64,000 bases of DNA from Mycolicibacterium gilvum (GTDB taxonomy: Bacteria > Actinomycetota > Actinomycetes > Mycobacteriales > Mycobacteriaceae), in NCBI RefSeq assembly GCF_900454025.1, contig NZ_UGQM01000001.1, positions 5,704,001-5,768,000 of the forward strand. Direction: 5' to 3'. The notes beneath the pieces are model-generated. The model did no database searches, was not told the DNA's origin, and worked only from the letters and a program-made list of their open reading frames with translations. Positions 18,906 through 31,591 of the stretch are shown here, one piece after another. Both the position numbers and the translations under genes were made by a program. How positions within the stretch are numbered: the stretch's first letter is position 1; every line of letters starts with the position of its first letter.

Positions 18906-19411
18906 GCGATTACAAGCGAGCAGTGCTGGCAGGCGGATGTTTCTGGGGTATGCAGGATCTGATCCGCAAGCAGCCCGGCGTGGTGTCCACCCGGGTCGGC
19001 TATACCGGCGGGCAGAACGACCACCCCACCTACCGCAACCATCCCGGCCACGCGGAGGCCATCGAGATCGTCTACGACCCGGCCCAGACCGACTACCGCG
19101 CGCTGCTGGAGTTCTTCTTCCAGATCCACGATCCGACGACGAAGAACCGCCAGGGCAACGACGTCGGCACCAGCTACCGGTCAGAGATCTTCTACGTCGA
19201 CGACGAGCAGCGCCAGATCGCACTGGACACCATCGCCGACGTCGACGCATCCGGTCTGTGGCCCGGCAAGGTGGTGACCGAGGTCAGTCCCGCACCGGAC
19301 TTCTGGGAAGCCGAGCCCGAGCATCAGGACTACCTGGAGCGCTACCCGACCGGCTACACGTGCCACTTCCCCCGGCCGGGCTGGAAGCTGCCCAAACGCG
19401 CCGAAGTCTGA
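18902..19411 (+). CDS. msrA: Peptide-methionine (S)-S-oxide reductase
   Basis: 169 aa. Partner of MsrB acting on the S epimer of methionine sulfoxide. N-terminal active-site motif [11 protein letters not shown], then GYTGG and [12 protein letters not shown] second Cys in GYTCHFPRP may resolve the disulfide. The GTG start at 18902 overlaps the msrB stop, giving an msrB-msrA oxidative-repair operon. It converges with the P450 gene, one base apart. Corresponds to Rv0137c in position. Confidence 0.94.
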   Translation: MSDYKRAVLAGGCFWGMQDLIRKQPGVVSTRVGYTGGQNDHPTYRNHPGHAEAIEIVYDPAQTDYRALLEFFFQIHDPTTKNRQGNDVGTSYRSEIFYVDDEQRQIALDTIADVDASGLWPGKVVTEVSPAPDFWEAEPEHQDYLERYPTGYTCHFPRPGWKLPKRAEV

Positions 19412-19412
19412 G

Positions 19413-20747
19413 TCAGCGGCGGCGCATGACGACCCGGCCGCCGTCGTCGGGGGTGTAGGCCACTCCGCGTGAGTGCATCTTCTCCCCCGGCGCGGTGGTC
19501 GTCTCGATCGTGAAGTGGCGAAACACCGTTCGAAGGACGATGTCCATCTCCACGTTGGCGAACACCGCGCCGACGCAGCGCCGCGTTCCGCCTCCGAACG
19601 GGATGTGGGACAGCGTGCTCGGCCGCTGACCGACGAAGCGCTGCGGGTCGAAGTCCTCCGGGTCGAGGTAGTCCTGCTCCCGATGGTGTACCTGACCGAT
19701 CGCCACGACGATCGAATATCCCTGCGGGATAACCCATTCCCCGAGTTCGAAGGTCGGCGCGTAGACGTGCCTGCCGGCGAAGTCGATCACCGTGCGGACC
19801 CGCTGCGTCTCCAGGATGACGGCCTGGCGGTACTCGTTTCCGTCGGTGTCGGCCTCGGCCTGCAGCCTCGCGAGGACGTCGGGATGGCGGCTGATGCGCT
19901 CGAACACCCACCCGAGCGTCGCGGCGGTGGTCTCGTGGCCCGCGGCCAGCAGCGTGAGCAGCTCGTCGCCGATGTCCTGGCGCGACATCGACGATCCGTC
20001 CTCGTAGGTGCTGCGCAGCAGTAAGGCGAGGACGTCGTCGCGGCTCTCGAAGTTCGGGTCGGCCTGCACGGCGTCGATGAGCCGTCCGATCACCTCGTCG
20101 TAGCGGCGGCGGTACCGCGCCAGGCGGCCCCACGGGCTGAACCGGCCGTAGGTCCGGTGCGGCGTGGGCAGCACGGCCAGCCGCGACCCGAGGGTCACCC
20201 ACGGCGGGATGATGCGCCGCAACTCGTCGAGGTGGGCGCCGTCGGCGCCGAAGACGGCACGCAGGATCGCGTTGAGGGTGATCCGCATCATCGGTTCGAG
20301 CGTCTCGAAAGGTTGACCTTCCGGCCAGCTCGCGGCCTCGCGCAGCGTCTCCTCTTCGAAGATCCGCTCGTAGTTTTTGATGCTCTTGCCGTGGAACGGA
20401 GGCGTCAGCAGCTTGCGACGGAGCCGGTGGTCGGTGCCGTCGAGGGCGAACACCGACCCCGATCCCAGCACCCGCGACAGGTTGGGCTGGATGTTGCCGA
20501 CATCGTCGGTGTTGGCCATGAACAGCTGCTTGGCCAGCGCCGGGTCGGTGACCAGCACGGTCTTGCCGAACACCGGCAGCGTCATCGTGAACACATCGCC
20601 GTACCGGCGCACCACCTGCGCGACGGTCCACTGCCGCGACAGCGAGAAACCCAGTCCCTGCAGGAACCGCGGGATACGGGGGGTGGGGGGCAGCCGCACG
20701 GGAAGAACCGGCGAACTCTGGCTGGTACTGCTGTGTACCGTCGTCAT
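19413..20747 (-). CDS. cyp138: Cytochrome P450, CYP138 type
   Basis: 444 aa haem mono-oxygenase. I-helix LLAAGHETTAATL, K-helix ETQRVR (ExxR), and haem loop FGGGTRRCVGA with the axial Cys. ATG 20747 is used because upstream sequence in frame is non-coding. The synteny (divergent TetR, convergent msrA, then Rv0138-Rv0140-like genes) mirrors M. tuberculosis Rv0135c-Rv0140, where Rv0136 is cyp138. The substrate is unknown. The start codon lies within a cluster of GGTAC half-sites, so the neighbouring TetR probably represses it. Confidence 0.88.
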   Translation of the reverse strand: MTTVHSSTSQSSPVLPVRLPPTPRIPRFLQGLGFSLSRQWTVAQVVRRYGDVFTMTLPVFGKTVLVTDPALAKQLFMANTDDVGNIQPNLSRVLGSGSVFALDGTDHRLRRKLLTPPFHGKSIKNYERIFEEETLREAASWPEGQPFETLEPMMRITLNAILRAVFGADGAHLDELRRIIPPWVTLGSRLAVLPTPHRTYGRFSPWGRLARYRRRYDEVIGRLIDAVQADPNFESRDDVLALLLRSTYEDGSSMSRQDIGDELLTLLAAGHETTAATLGWVFERISRHPDVLARLQAEADTDGNEYRQAVILETQRVRTVIDFAGRHVYAPTFELGEWVIPQGYSIVVAIGQVHHREQDYLDPEDFDPQRFVGQRPSTLSHIPFGGGTRRCVGAVFANVEMDIVLRTVFRHFTIETTTAPGEKMHSRGVAYTPDDGGRVVMRRR

Positions 20748-20772
20748 GTCCGGTACGGTACCGGTTGGTACC
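20724..20772. promoter_or_regulatory. Cluster of GGTAC/GTACC half-sites at the cyp138-tetR divergence
   Basis: GGTAC at 20724-20728 pairs with GTACC at 20735-20739. CCGGTAC-G-GTACCGG at 20750-20764 is a perfect 15-bp dyad, and GGTACC recurs at 20757-20762 and 20767-20772. The sites span the cyp138 start codon and upstream region and end 29 bp before the TetR GTG, as expected for an autoregulated TetR operator. Confidence 0.55.
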
Positions 20773-20797
20773 AGCAGGTCGCAAGGGGTGGAGGTGA

Positions 20798-23758
<2,961 letters not shown>

Positions 23759-23766
<8 letters not shown>

Positions 23767-24484
23767 CGGTATCGGCGGGCTTCCTGAAGTACAGAGCGAC
23801 GCTCTTGCCGATCAGCGGGTTCAGCGCGGCTTCCGCGGTGCGCGTCAGCCACGGCTGACTCATCATGTCCCAGACCAGCAGCTTGTGATAGGCCGCCACC
23901 GCGGGGTGGTCGTTCTTCTCTGTTCCCACAGCACATTTGAGCCACCAGAACGGCGAGTGCAGCGCGTGCGAATGATGGGTGTGCGTGAGCGTGAGGCCGT
24001 GCGCGAGCACCTTGTCGCGAAGCTCGTCGGCGCGGTAGATGCGGATGTGGCCGCCCTCGTTGGCGTGGTACTCGTCCGACAGCGCCCAGCAGATCCGCTC
24101 GGGAAGCCACCGGGGGACGGTGATGGCAAGCGCCCCACCGGGTTTGAGTACGCGGACCAACTCCGAGATCGCCTTGTCGTCGGCGGGGACGTGCTCGAGG
24201 ATCTCGGAGGCGATGACGCAGTCGAACGTGCCGTCGGCGTAGGGCAGTTCCAGGGCGTCGCCCTTGACGGCCTCACCCTTGGCCGACGCCGGCGCCTCGC
24301 CCTGCTCCTTCATCGCCTGCAGGATCTCGTCGACATCGTTGAGATCCGATGCGCTCTGGTCGAATCCGATGACGTCCGCACCGCGGCGGAACGCTTCGAA
24401 GGTGTGCCGGCCGGCGCCGCAACCCACGTCGATCACCTTGGTCCCGGCACCGACGCCGAGACGGTCGAAATCCACGGTCAGCAT
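23759..24484 (-). CDS. Class I SAM-dependent methyltransferase (Methyltransf_11-like)
   Basis: 241 aa. Motif I VIDVGCGAGRHTFEAFRRGADVIGFD; motif II FDCVIASEILEHVPADD; motif III LKPGGALAITVP. The C-terminal region is rich in His and aromatic residues (HTHHSHALHSPFWW). It may methylate a sugar or glycolipid intermediate made by the neighbouring GT4 enzyme. Overlaps that gene by 7 nt and the toroid gene by 8 nt. Confidence 0.85.
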
Positions 24485-25713
24485 GTCGCGACCCTCTCAC
24501 ATGCTCGCTCGTACACCGCGACGGTCTGCGCGGCGACGGATTCCCAACTGAACACTTCCAGCGCACGCCGGCGGCCGTTGTCGCCCAGGCGACGCAGTTC
24601 CCGCGGCGAATCCAGCAGTTCGCCGAGCACCGAGGTCAACTCGGCCACATCGGCGGGCTTGACCAACCGCGCACACTGGCCGTCGGCTCCGACGACCTCG
24701 GGCAGCGCTCCCGCGCGGCTCGCCACGATGGGCGTGCCACTGGCCATCGCCTCCACCGCGGGCAGCGAGAAGCCCTCGTACAGCGAAGGGATGCACGCGA
24801 CTTCGGCCGAGGCCAGCAGGCCGGCGAGTTCGGAGTCCGACAGTCCGCTGGAGATGTGCACGATGTCGGAGATGCCGAGTTCGGCGATCAGCTTCTCGGT
24901 CGGACCGTTGGGCTCCAGCTTGGCGACGAGCTGCAGCTCCAGGTCGCGCTCGACGCGCAGTCGCGCCACCGCGTGCAGGAGGTGGCTGACACCCTTGAGC
25001 GGGACGTCGGCGCTCGCGATCGCGATGATGCGGTTGCGGACCCGGTGCTCGGCCGGCTGGAACAACTGGGTGTCGACGCCGAGGGGGACGACGTTGAGCT
25101 GCTCGGGTGTCACGCCGAAGTCCTCGGCGATGTCGGCGGCCGACGTCGACGACACCGTCACCAGTTCGGGGATCTTGCGTGCGACGTCCTTCTGCATCTC
25201 AGCAAATCCGTACCACCGGCGCACGAGCGGCTTGCGCCACCACTTGGCCGCCGCGACCTCGAGCACCTTGTCCCGGGTGATCGGGTGGTGGACGGTGGCC
25301 ACCACCGGCATCCCCGACTCGGCGATGGTCAGCAGTCCGGTGCCCAGGCACTGATTGTCGTGGACGACGTCGAAGTCGCCGCGGCGCGCGGCGAGCAACC
25401 GGGCGGCGCGCATGCTGAACGTCTTCGGCTCGGGAAAGCCGGCCGTCCACGTGGTCAGCAGCTCTTCGAGGTCGATGCTGGACCTGATCTCGCTGGGTCG
25501 CGGGATCCGGAACGGATCCGGTTCACGGTAGAGGTCGAGGCTCGGCACCTCGGTCAGCCGCACCCGGGGGTCGAGGATCTCCGGGTAGGGCTGTCCGGAG
25601 AACACCTCGACGTCGTGACCGAGTTCGACGAGCCCACGGCTCAGATGCCGGACGTAGACACCTTGGCCACCACAGTGGGTCTTGCTCCGATACGACAGCA
25701 GGGCAATGCGCAT
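24478..25713 (-). CDS. Glycosyltransferase family 4
   Basis: 411 aa GT-B enzyme. The N-terminal domain begins MRIALLSYRSKTHCGGQGVYVRHLSRGL, with an acceptor-side GGQG loop. The C-terminal nucleotide-sugar domain has IPSLYEGFSLPAVEAMASGTPIVASRAGALPEVVG, the GT4 E-x7-E signature. The retaining enzyme probably uses GDP- or UDP-sugar in the cytoplasm. ATG 25713 is preceded by a leader of about 80 nt from a promoter covered by the GGACA palindrome. First gene of the GT4-methyltransferase-toroid operon. Confidence 0.87.
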   Translation of the reverse strand: MRIALLSYRSKTHCGGQGVYVRHLSRGLVELGHDVEVFSGQPYPEILDPRVRLTEVPSLDLYREPDPFRIPRPSEIRSSIDLEELLTTWTAGFPEPKTFSMRAARLLAARRGDFDVVHDNQCLGTGLLTIAESGMPVVATVHHPITRDKVLEVAAAKWWRKPLVRRWYGFAEMQKDVARKIPELVTVSSTSAADIAEDFGVTPEQLNVVPLGVDTQLFQPAEHRVRNRIIAIASADVPLKGVSHLLHAVARLRVERDLELQLVAKLEPNGPTEKLIAELGISDIVHISSGLSDSELAGLLASAEVACIPSLYEGFSLPAVEAMASGTPIVASRAGALPEVVGADGQCARLVKPADVAELTSVLGELLDSPRELRRLGDNGRRRALEVFSWESVAAQTVAVYERACERVATC

Positions 25714-25784
25714 GATCAGCTCACAAATCCTGGAGAGCGGCCCTGAGCTGGCCGAACTGAGTGGAGCAAGGAATCCGAACCCTC

Positions 25785-25829
25785 CTGGACATGTGTCCAG
25801 ACTATAGTTTGACGTGCTAGCTGACGCAA
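25785..25829 (-). promoter_or_regulatory. GT4 operon promoter with TetR operator at the start site
   Basis: Minus strand: -35 TTGCGT (25824-25829), 17-bp spacer, -10 TATAGT (25801-25806). CTGGACA-N2-TGTCCAG (25785-25800) lies directly over the expected transcription start. The operator core equals that at 21994-22007. The rest of the 25714-25871 gap holds the leader and no gene. Confidence 0.65.
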
Positions 25830-25871
25830 CGCGCCCGCGTGCTCTGACTACCACAGTCGCGGGCGGACGGC

Positions 25872-26327
25872 CTAACGGGGAGGGAAGCCCCCGGTGGCGA
25901 TCGGGCCCCACTGCTGCGGGGTGACCCTGATCAGGCACTTGCCCTGGTCGCGCATCGCCTGCCGGTACTCGTCCCAGTCGGGATGCTCCCCGGCGATCGA
26001 CCGGAAGTAGTCGACGAGCGGTTCGACGGCGTCGGGCAGATCGACGACCTCGGCCGCACCGTCGACCTGGACGTACGGCCCGTCGAACTCATCGGAGAGC
26101 ACCACCACGCTCGCGTGCGGATGACGGCGGATGTTGGCGGTCTTGGCCCGCTGCGGATAGGTCGCGATGACGATACGGCCCTCGCCGTCCACGCCCCCGG
26201 TGACCGGGGAGCTCTGCGGTGATCCGCCGGAGCGGAACGCCGTCAGCACCATCCTGTGCCTCGGGCGGACGAACTCCAGCAGGTCGGGCAACGCGACGTG
26301 ATCGGCGGTGGCGAACTTTCGGGCCAT
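25872..26327 (-). CDS. PPOX-class F420-dependent oxidoreductase / pyridoxamine oxidase-like
   Basis: 151 aa split-barrel flavin/F420-binding protein. Features: HRMVLTAFRSGGSPQSSPVTGGVDGEGRIVIATYPQRAKTANIRRHPHASVVVLSDEFDGPYVQVDGAAEV, the canonical order of beta strands with the KxxNI motif that binds the cofactor phosphate. Probably reduces or oxidises a small substrate; the reaction is unknown. Start ATG 26327 gives MARKFATADH. It is divergent from the DUF222 fragment. Confidence 0.85.
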   Translation of the reverse strand: MARKFATADHVALPDLLEFVRPRHRMVLTAFRSGGSPQSSPVTGGVDGEGRIVIATYPQRAKTANIRRHPHASVVVLSDEFDGPYVQVDGAAEVVDLPDAVEPLVDYFRSIAGEHPDWDEYRQAMRDQGKCLIRVTPQQWGPIATGGFPPR

Positions 26328-26363
26328 GGCGCCAGCGTATCGATAGTTGTCGGTCCCCCTTTC

Positions 26364-26369
26364 TAGGCT
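26364..26369 (+). promoter_or_regulatory. -10 element TAGGCT, leaderless-type
   Basis: TAGGCT is followed 7 nt later by ATG 26377, so the short DUF222 gene appears to have its own active promoter. Confidence 0.45.
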
Positions 26370-26376
26370 GTCGAAC

Positions 26377-26682
26377 ATGAGTTCGAAGAAGGAAGTGATC
26401 GCGGCGCTCGACGCCGTGGACCGTGCCCACCGGGCGGCAGCCGCGCTGCCGTTCCAGAGCCTCGCGCCCGCCGACCAGCGCGCGCTGCTGGTTCGCCTCG
26501 ACGCCGTGGCCAAACAACTGGCGGTGACCCAGCGCCGGCTGCTCGGACAGATGGTCGCCGGCCCCCCGCCGGTCGAGCTGGCGGGAGCGCCGTGGGCCGA
26601 GGTGCTCGCGCGGCGCCTGCGCATCTCGGTCGGCGAGGCGCAACGCCGCATCTCGGAGGCCGCCGCGCCGATAGACTCCTGA
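26377..26682 (+). CDS. Short DUF222 (13E12 / HNH-nuclease N-terminal) protein
   Basis: 101 aa. The sequence (AALDAVDRAHRAAAALPFQSL...LLVRLDAVAKQLAVTQRRLLGQM...EVLARRLRISVGEAQRRISEA) matches the N-terminal helices of DUF222/13E12-repeat proteins, which usually run 400-500 aa and end in an HNH nuclease. Here the frame stops after the RISxGEAxRRI motif, so it is a natural truncation or a stand-alone remnant. Its stop overlaps the operator of the MFS gene. Mycobacterial 13E12 proteins are often associated with genome rearrangements. Confidence 0.65.
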   Translation: MSSKKEVIAALDAVDRAHRAAAALPFQSLAPADQRALLVRLDAVAKQLAVTQRRLLGQMVAGPPPVELAGAPWAEVLARRLRISVGEAQRRISEAAAPIDS

Positions 26683-26693
26683 GCGCTCGCTCA
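26672..26693 (+). promoter_or_regulatory. Promoter TAGACT with palindrome TGAGCG-CT-CGCTCA
   Basis: -10 TAGACT (26672-26677) precedes a perfect 6-bp-arm dyad (26680-26693) placed over the likely start site of the MFS transporter mRNA. TetR-type geometry. The cognate regulator is not adjacent. Confidence 0.45.
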
Positions 26694-26695
26694 GC

Positions 26696-28000
26696 ATGGG
26701 AGGTCCGGTGACGAGGTTCGACAGCGCGGCGATCGCCGAGTGGCGCCGCTACGGCACGGTTCCGCTGGCCGCCGGCCTCGGCTACTCCATGGGCGTCATC
26801 CACGTGTACTCCCTGGGTGCGTTCATGGGTCCGCTGCAGGACGAGTTCGGCTGGAGCCGCGCGCAGGCGTCGGTCGGGTTGACGATCGTCGGGATGGCCG
26901 CGGCGGTCGCCGCGTTGCCCATCGGGCTGATGGTCGACCGGTTGGGCCCCCGCCGGGTGGGCATCATCGGCGCGGGGCTGATGGCCGGAGCGTTCGCGCT
27001 GCTGGGCACCGCGACGGGCACCATGGGCAACTGGATCCTGCTGTGGTCGGTGCTCGCCTTCGCCTGCTTCTGGGTGCAGACCACCGTGTGGACGTCGGCG
27101 GTGGCGAGCCGATTCGAGACGTCGCGCGGTCTCGCATTCGCGGTGACGCTGTCGGGCGGCTCGCTCGCCGCCGCGGTGTTCCCACCGCTGGCCACCCTGC
27201 TGATCGGCGAATGGGGTTGGCGCGGAGCCCTTTTCGGCCTCGGCGGACTGTGGGGCGGCCTCGTGCTGATCGTCGTGCTGCTCTTCTTCCGCGGCGCCCA
27301 GGACGACAAGAAACCTGCGCCCGCCCGGACCGTGATCGCGCCGACGGCCGCGGCGGCCGACCTGCCCGGCGTGACGCTCGCCGAGGGACTGCGGTCGGCG
27401 ACGTTCTACAAGCTCCTGGTCGCCGCCGGGTTGTTCGCGTTCACCACCCTCGGCATCGTCGTCCACCTGGTACCGATCCTGCGCGATGCGGGAGCCGAGC
27501 CGCTGGCCGCGGCGGGCACCGCGGCGCTCGTGGGCATCTTCTCGATCGTGGGCCGGCTCGGGGTCGGGCTGCTGCTCGACCGGTTTCCCGGACGGGTGGT
27601 GGGTGCGTGCGCGTACCTCGTGCCGATCCTGGGTTGCGCGGCGCTGCTCATCGACGGGAGCAGTCCGCTCAGTCAGACGGTCGCGGCGGCGCTGTTCGGG
27701 CTGACCCTCGGCGCCGAGGTCGACGTGATCGCCTACCTGGCATCGCGGTACTTCGGGCTGCGCAACTTCGGCGGCCTGTTCGGCGGGTTGGTGGCCGCGC
27801 TGTCGCTGGGTACCGCCTTCGGCCCGCTGGCGGCAGGGGCGACGTCCGACCACTTCGGCGGCTACACCAACTTCCTGATCCTGACCATCGTGTTGATGGG
27901 GATCAGCAGCCTCGCTCTCGCCAGCCTCAAAGCACCGCCGGACTGGACCGTCACCAGGCCGGAGGAGGACGCCCAGGCCGACCGATTCCCCCGGCCGTGA
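26696..28000 (+). CDS. MFS transporter, oxalate/formate or monocarboxylate antiporter type
   Basis: 434 aa, about 12 transmembrane segments. Motif A-like loop GLMVDRLGPRRVG after TM2 and the second-half counterpart GLLLDRFPGRVVG. The N-terminus SMGVIHVYSLGAFMGPLQDEFGWSRAQAS is typical of the OFA/monocarboxylate branch of MFS. It likely moves an organic acid. ATG 26696 lacks a Shine-Dalgarno; GTG 26708 follows GGGAGG and may be the real start. An acyl-CoA dehydrogenase follows 45 bp downstream. Confidence 0.8.
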   Translation: MGGPVTRFDSAAIAEWRRYGTVPLAAGLGYSMGVIHVYSLGAFMGPLQDEFGWSRAQASVGLTIVGMAAAVAALPIGLMVDRLGPRRVGIIGAGLMAGAFALLGTATGTMGNWILLWSVLAFACFWVQTTVWTSAVASRFETSRGLAFAVTLSGGSLAAAVFPPLATLLIGEWGWRGALFGLGGLWGGLVLIVVLLFFRGAQDDKKPAPARTVIAPTAAAADLPGVTLAEGLRSATFYKLLVAAGLFAFTTLGIVVHLVPILRDAGAEPLAAAGTAALVGIFSIVGRLGVGLLLDRFPGRVVGACAYLVPILGCAALLIDGSSPLSQTVAAALFGLTLGAEVDVIAYLASRYFGLRNFGGLFGGLVAALSLGTAFGPLAAGATSDHFGGYTNFLILTIVLMGISSLALASLKAPPDWTVTRPEEDAQADRFPRP

Positions 28001-28011
28001 AGTGGGTACCA

Positions 28012-28027
28012 GTGAACACATGTGCAC
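28012..28027. promoter_or_regulatory. Imperfect dyad GTGNACA-N2-TGTNCAC before the acyl-CoA dehydrogenase
   Basis: Arms GTGAACA and TGTGCAC pair at 6 of 7 positions. Located 19 nt before the ATG. Weak candidate operator. Confidence 0.25.
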
Positions 28028-28045
28028 TCAACCCGGGGGTTCGCC

Positions 28046-29440
<1,395 letters not shown>

Positions 29441-29564
29441 TCCGATGTCGCGTGTCTGCGCAGCTCACGCGTTTGCATACCCCAGGCCGGGGGAATCTCA
29501 ATGTCCGGTAAGTACCCGGTACCCCTGGTTTCGCCTGGGTGATTCTGGCAATATTACCGACGAG

Positions 29565-29570
29565 TAAGGT
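29565..29570 (+). promoter_or_regulatory. -10 element TAAGGT of the membrane operon
   Basis: TANNNT match about 28 nt before ATG 29598, which has a good Shine-Dalgarno (AGGGGAAG). The 29441-29597 gap otherwise holds no gene. Confidence 0.4.
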
Positions 29571-29597
29571 CCGTGAGGCACGGGATAGGGGAAGACG

Positions 29598-31442
29598 ATG
29601 GAGCTCTCACTGCAGGCGGAGGTGTTGGCGCAGGGCAGCGAAGGGGGCGGCGCCGCCATCAGCGAGATCATCACGCTGTCGGCCGCCGGTGCGGTCATCG
29701 CGGTGATCCTGCTCTGGATCGGCTGGATGCACCGCACCCGCAAGATCACCTGGCTGGCACGCCTGGGCGACTGGTCGGGCCGGCGATTCAAACGCCCGCC
29801 CTGGGTCGCGCTGCCGATCGGGCTGTTCATCTCCTCGATCATCTGCGCGCTGTTCGGCTTCATCTGGGACGTCAGCCTGCATATCGGCAACGGCCGTGAC
29901 GACGGCGCCCTGGCCAACCCGGCGCACTACTTCATCCTCATCGGGCTGTTCGGCATCTTCGTCGCCGGCTGCACCGCGATGGTCCTCCCCCTCGACGAGA
30001 AGCCCGGCGTCGCCGCGGTCCGCATCACCGACGACTGGTACGCCCCGGTGGGCGGCATCGTGATGGCCGGCTGCGGCGTGTACGCCCTGCTGGGCTTCCC
30101 GCTCGACGACATCTGGCACCGCATCTTCGGCCAGGACGTCACCCTGTGGGGACCGACGCACCTGATGATGATCGGCGGCGCGGGCTTCTCGACGCTCGCC
30201 GCCCTGTACCTGGAGTACGAAGGCCGCAAGGCCCGCACCGGCACCGAAGACGTCCCGCGCGACGGCCTCGGCCTGAAGTTCGTGCAGTACCTCGCGTTCG
30301 CCGGCGTGCTCATCGGCGCGTCGGTCTACCAGATCGAGTTCGACTTCGGCGTCCCGCAGTTCCGTCAGGTGTTCCAGCCGATGCTGATCGCGGCGGCCGC
30401 CGGGCTCGCCCTCGTCGCCGCGCGCATCTTCATGGGCCGGGGCGCCGCACTGATCGCCGCGCTGATCGCGATCGGTCTGCGCGGAATCGTCGCACTCGCC
30501 GTCGGCCCGGTTCTCGACGCGCCGATCAACTGGTTCCCGCTCTACCTCGGCGCGGCCGTGGTAGTCGAGCTCGTGGCCCTGACTCCCCTGATCAGGAAAC
30601 CGATCCTGTTCGGACTCGTCGCCGGGCTCGGCATCGGCACCGTCGGGCTCTACCTCGAATCCCTGTGGATCGGCGCGGTGTACGCGTTCCCGTGGCCGAC
30701 CAGCATCTGGCCCGAGGGACTGGCGATGGCGGTCCCCGTCGCGATCCTGACCGGCGGCTGCGGCGCGCTGGTCGGCATGGTGCTGACCGGACAGCGGCTC
30801 CCGAGCCGCGGGATCAGCATCGGCCTCGTCGTGCTCACGGTCCTGGCGATCGGCGGTGCCGCGGCCAACGGGCTGCGCTACGACGTGCCGCAGAACGCGT
30901 CCGCATCCGTCACCCTCACCGAGGCCCCGCCGGTCAACGGCGAACGCTTCGTGACCGCCGACGTGCGGTTCACCCCGCCGGACGTGATCAGCGAGGACCC
31001 CAACTGGGTCTCGGTGCTCGGCTGGCAGGGCGGGCTGCCCAACGACCGCGGGATGTTCCTCGACCACCTCGACGAGGTCGGCCCGGGCCACTTCCGCTCC
31101 ACCGAACCCATGCCGGTGTCGGGAACGTGGAAGACGCTGCTGCGCGTGCACGACGGCAGCACGCTGACCGCCGTACCGATCTATCTGCACGGCGACCCGG
31201 GGATCGGCGCTGAGGAGGTGCCCGCCGAGGCACAGTTCACCCGGCCGTTCGTCTCGGAGATCACCATCCTGCAGCGCGAGCGCAGCCCCGACATCCCGCA
31301 GGCGCTGTGGCTGATCGGTTGCCTGGTGGTGCTGGTGTGCTCGCTGGCGATGATCGCCGGGATCACCTGGGGTGGTGGCCGGATCAACAACAGTGAGCCC
31401 TCCGGCAGCGAGGCCGAGTTCCAACCGTCCGCCCAGTCATGA
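29598..31442 (+). CDS. Large polytopic membrane protein with C-terminal extracytoplasmic domain, unknown
   Basis: 614 aa. About 11-12 hydrophobic segments occupy residues about 20-430, with His/Asp-containing motifs at membrane edges (NPAHYFILIGLFG, FPLDDIWHRIFG, WGPTHLMMIGG, YQIEFDFGVPQFRQVFQPM). A beta-rich outer domain (about 435-570) follows, with PVSGTWKTLLRVHDGSTLTAVPIYLHGD, reminiscent of FixH/YtkA-like domains that handle copper; a last TM helix ends the protein. Function not recognised. The ATGA overlap with the next gene starts a four-gene coupled operon. Confidence 0.7.
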   Translation: MELSLQAEVLAQGSEGGGAAISEIITLSAAGAVIAVILLWIGWMHRTRKITWLARLGDWSGRRFKRPPWVALPIGLFISSIICALFGFIWDVSLHIGNGRDDGALANPAHYFILIGLFGIFVAGCTAMVLPLDEKPGVAAVRITDDWYAPVGGIVMAGCGVYALLGFPLDDIWHRIFGQDVTLWGPTHLMMIGGAGFSTLAALYLEYEGRKARTGTEDVPRDGLGLKFVQYLAFAGVLIGASVYQIEFDFGVPQFRQVFQPMLIAAAAGLALVAARIFMGRGAALIAALIAIGLRGIVALAVGPVLDAPINWFPLYLGAAVVVELVALTPLIRKPILFGLVAGLGIGTVGLYLESLWIGAVYAFPWPTSIWPEGLAMAVPVAILTGGCGALVGMVLTGQRLPSRGISIGLVVLTVLAIGGAAANGLRYDVPQNASASVTLTEAPPVNGERFVTADVRFTPPDVISEDPNWVSVLGWQGGLPNDRGMFLDHLDEVGPGHFRSTEPMPVSGTWKTLLRVHDGSTLTAVPIYLHGDPGIGAEEVPAEAQFTRPFVSEITILQRERSPDIPQALWLIGCLVVLVCSLAMIAGITWGGGRINNSEPSGSEAEFQPSAQS

Positions 31443-31591
31443 CCGCGTCAGCGCAGGAGGTGGTGATCCTCGCCGACCACCCCATCTGGCTGGCCGTACC
31501 GGCGTTCGCGCCGGCGCTGATCATCGCCGGCGTGATCGTCTACATCGCCGCCCGCAACCGGCGGCGTCCCGACCAGGAAAAGGAACAGTGA
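31439..31591 (+). CDS. 50-aa single-pass membrane peptide
   Basis: ATG overlaps the upstream stop (ATGA), and its own stop overlaps the next start (GTGA), so it is embedded in the operon. The sequence starts MTASAQEVVILADHPIWLAV, continues with a hydrophobic helix (APALIIAGVIVYIA) and ends in a basic/charged tail RNRRRPDQEKEQ, predicting N-out/C-in topology. Probably a small subunit or assembly factor of the membrane complex. Too short for many gene callers. Confidence 0.75.
   Translation: MTASAQEVVILADHPIWLAVPAFAPALIIAGVIVYIAARNRRRPDQEKEQ

Noticed and set aside
18432..19411. msrB and msrA as a split or fused MsrAB
   Set aside because: They are two complete proteins with separate catalytic motifs and a normal GTGA overlap, not a broken fusion.
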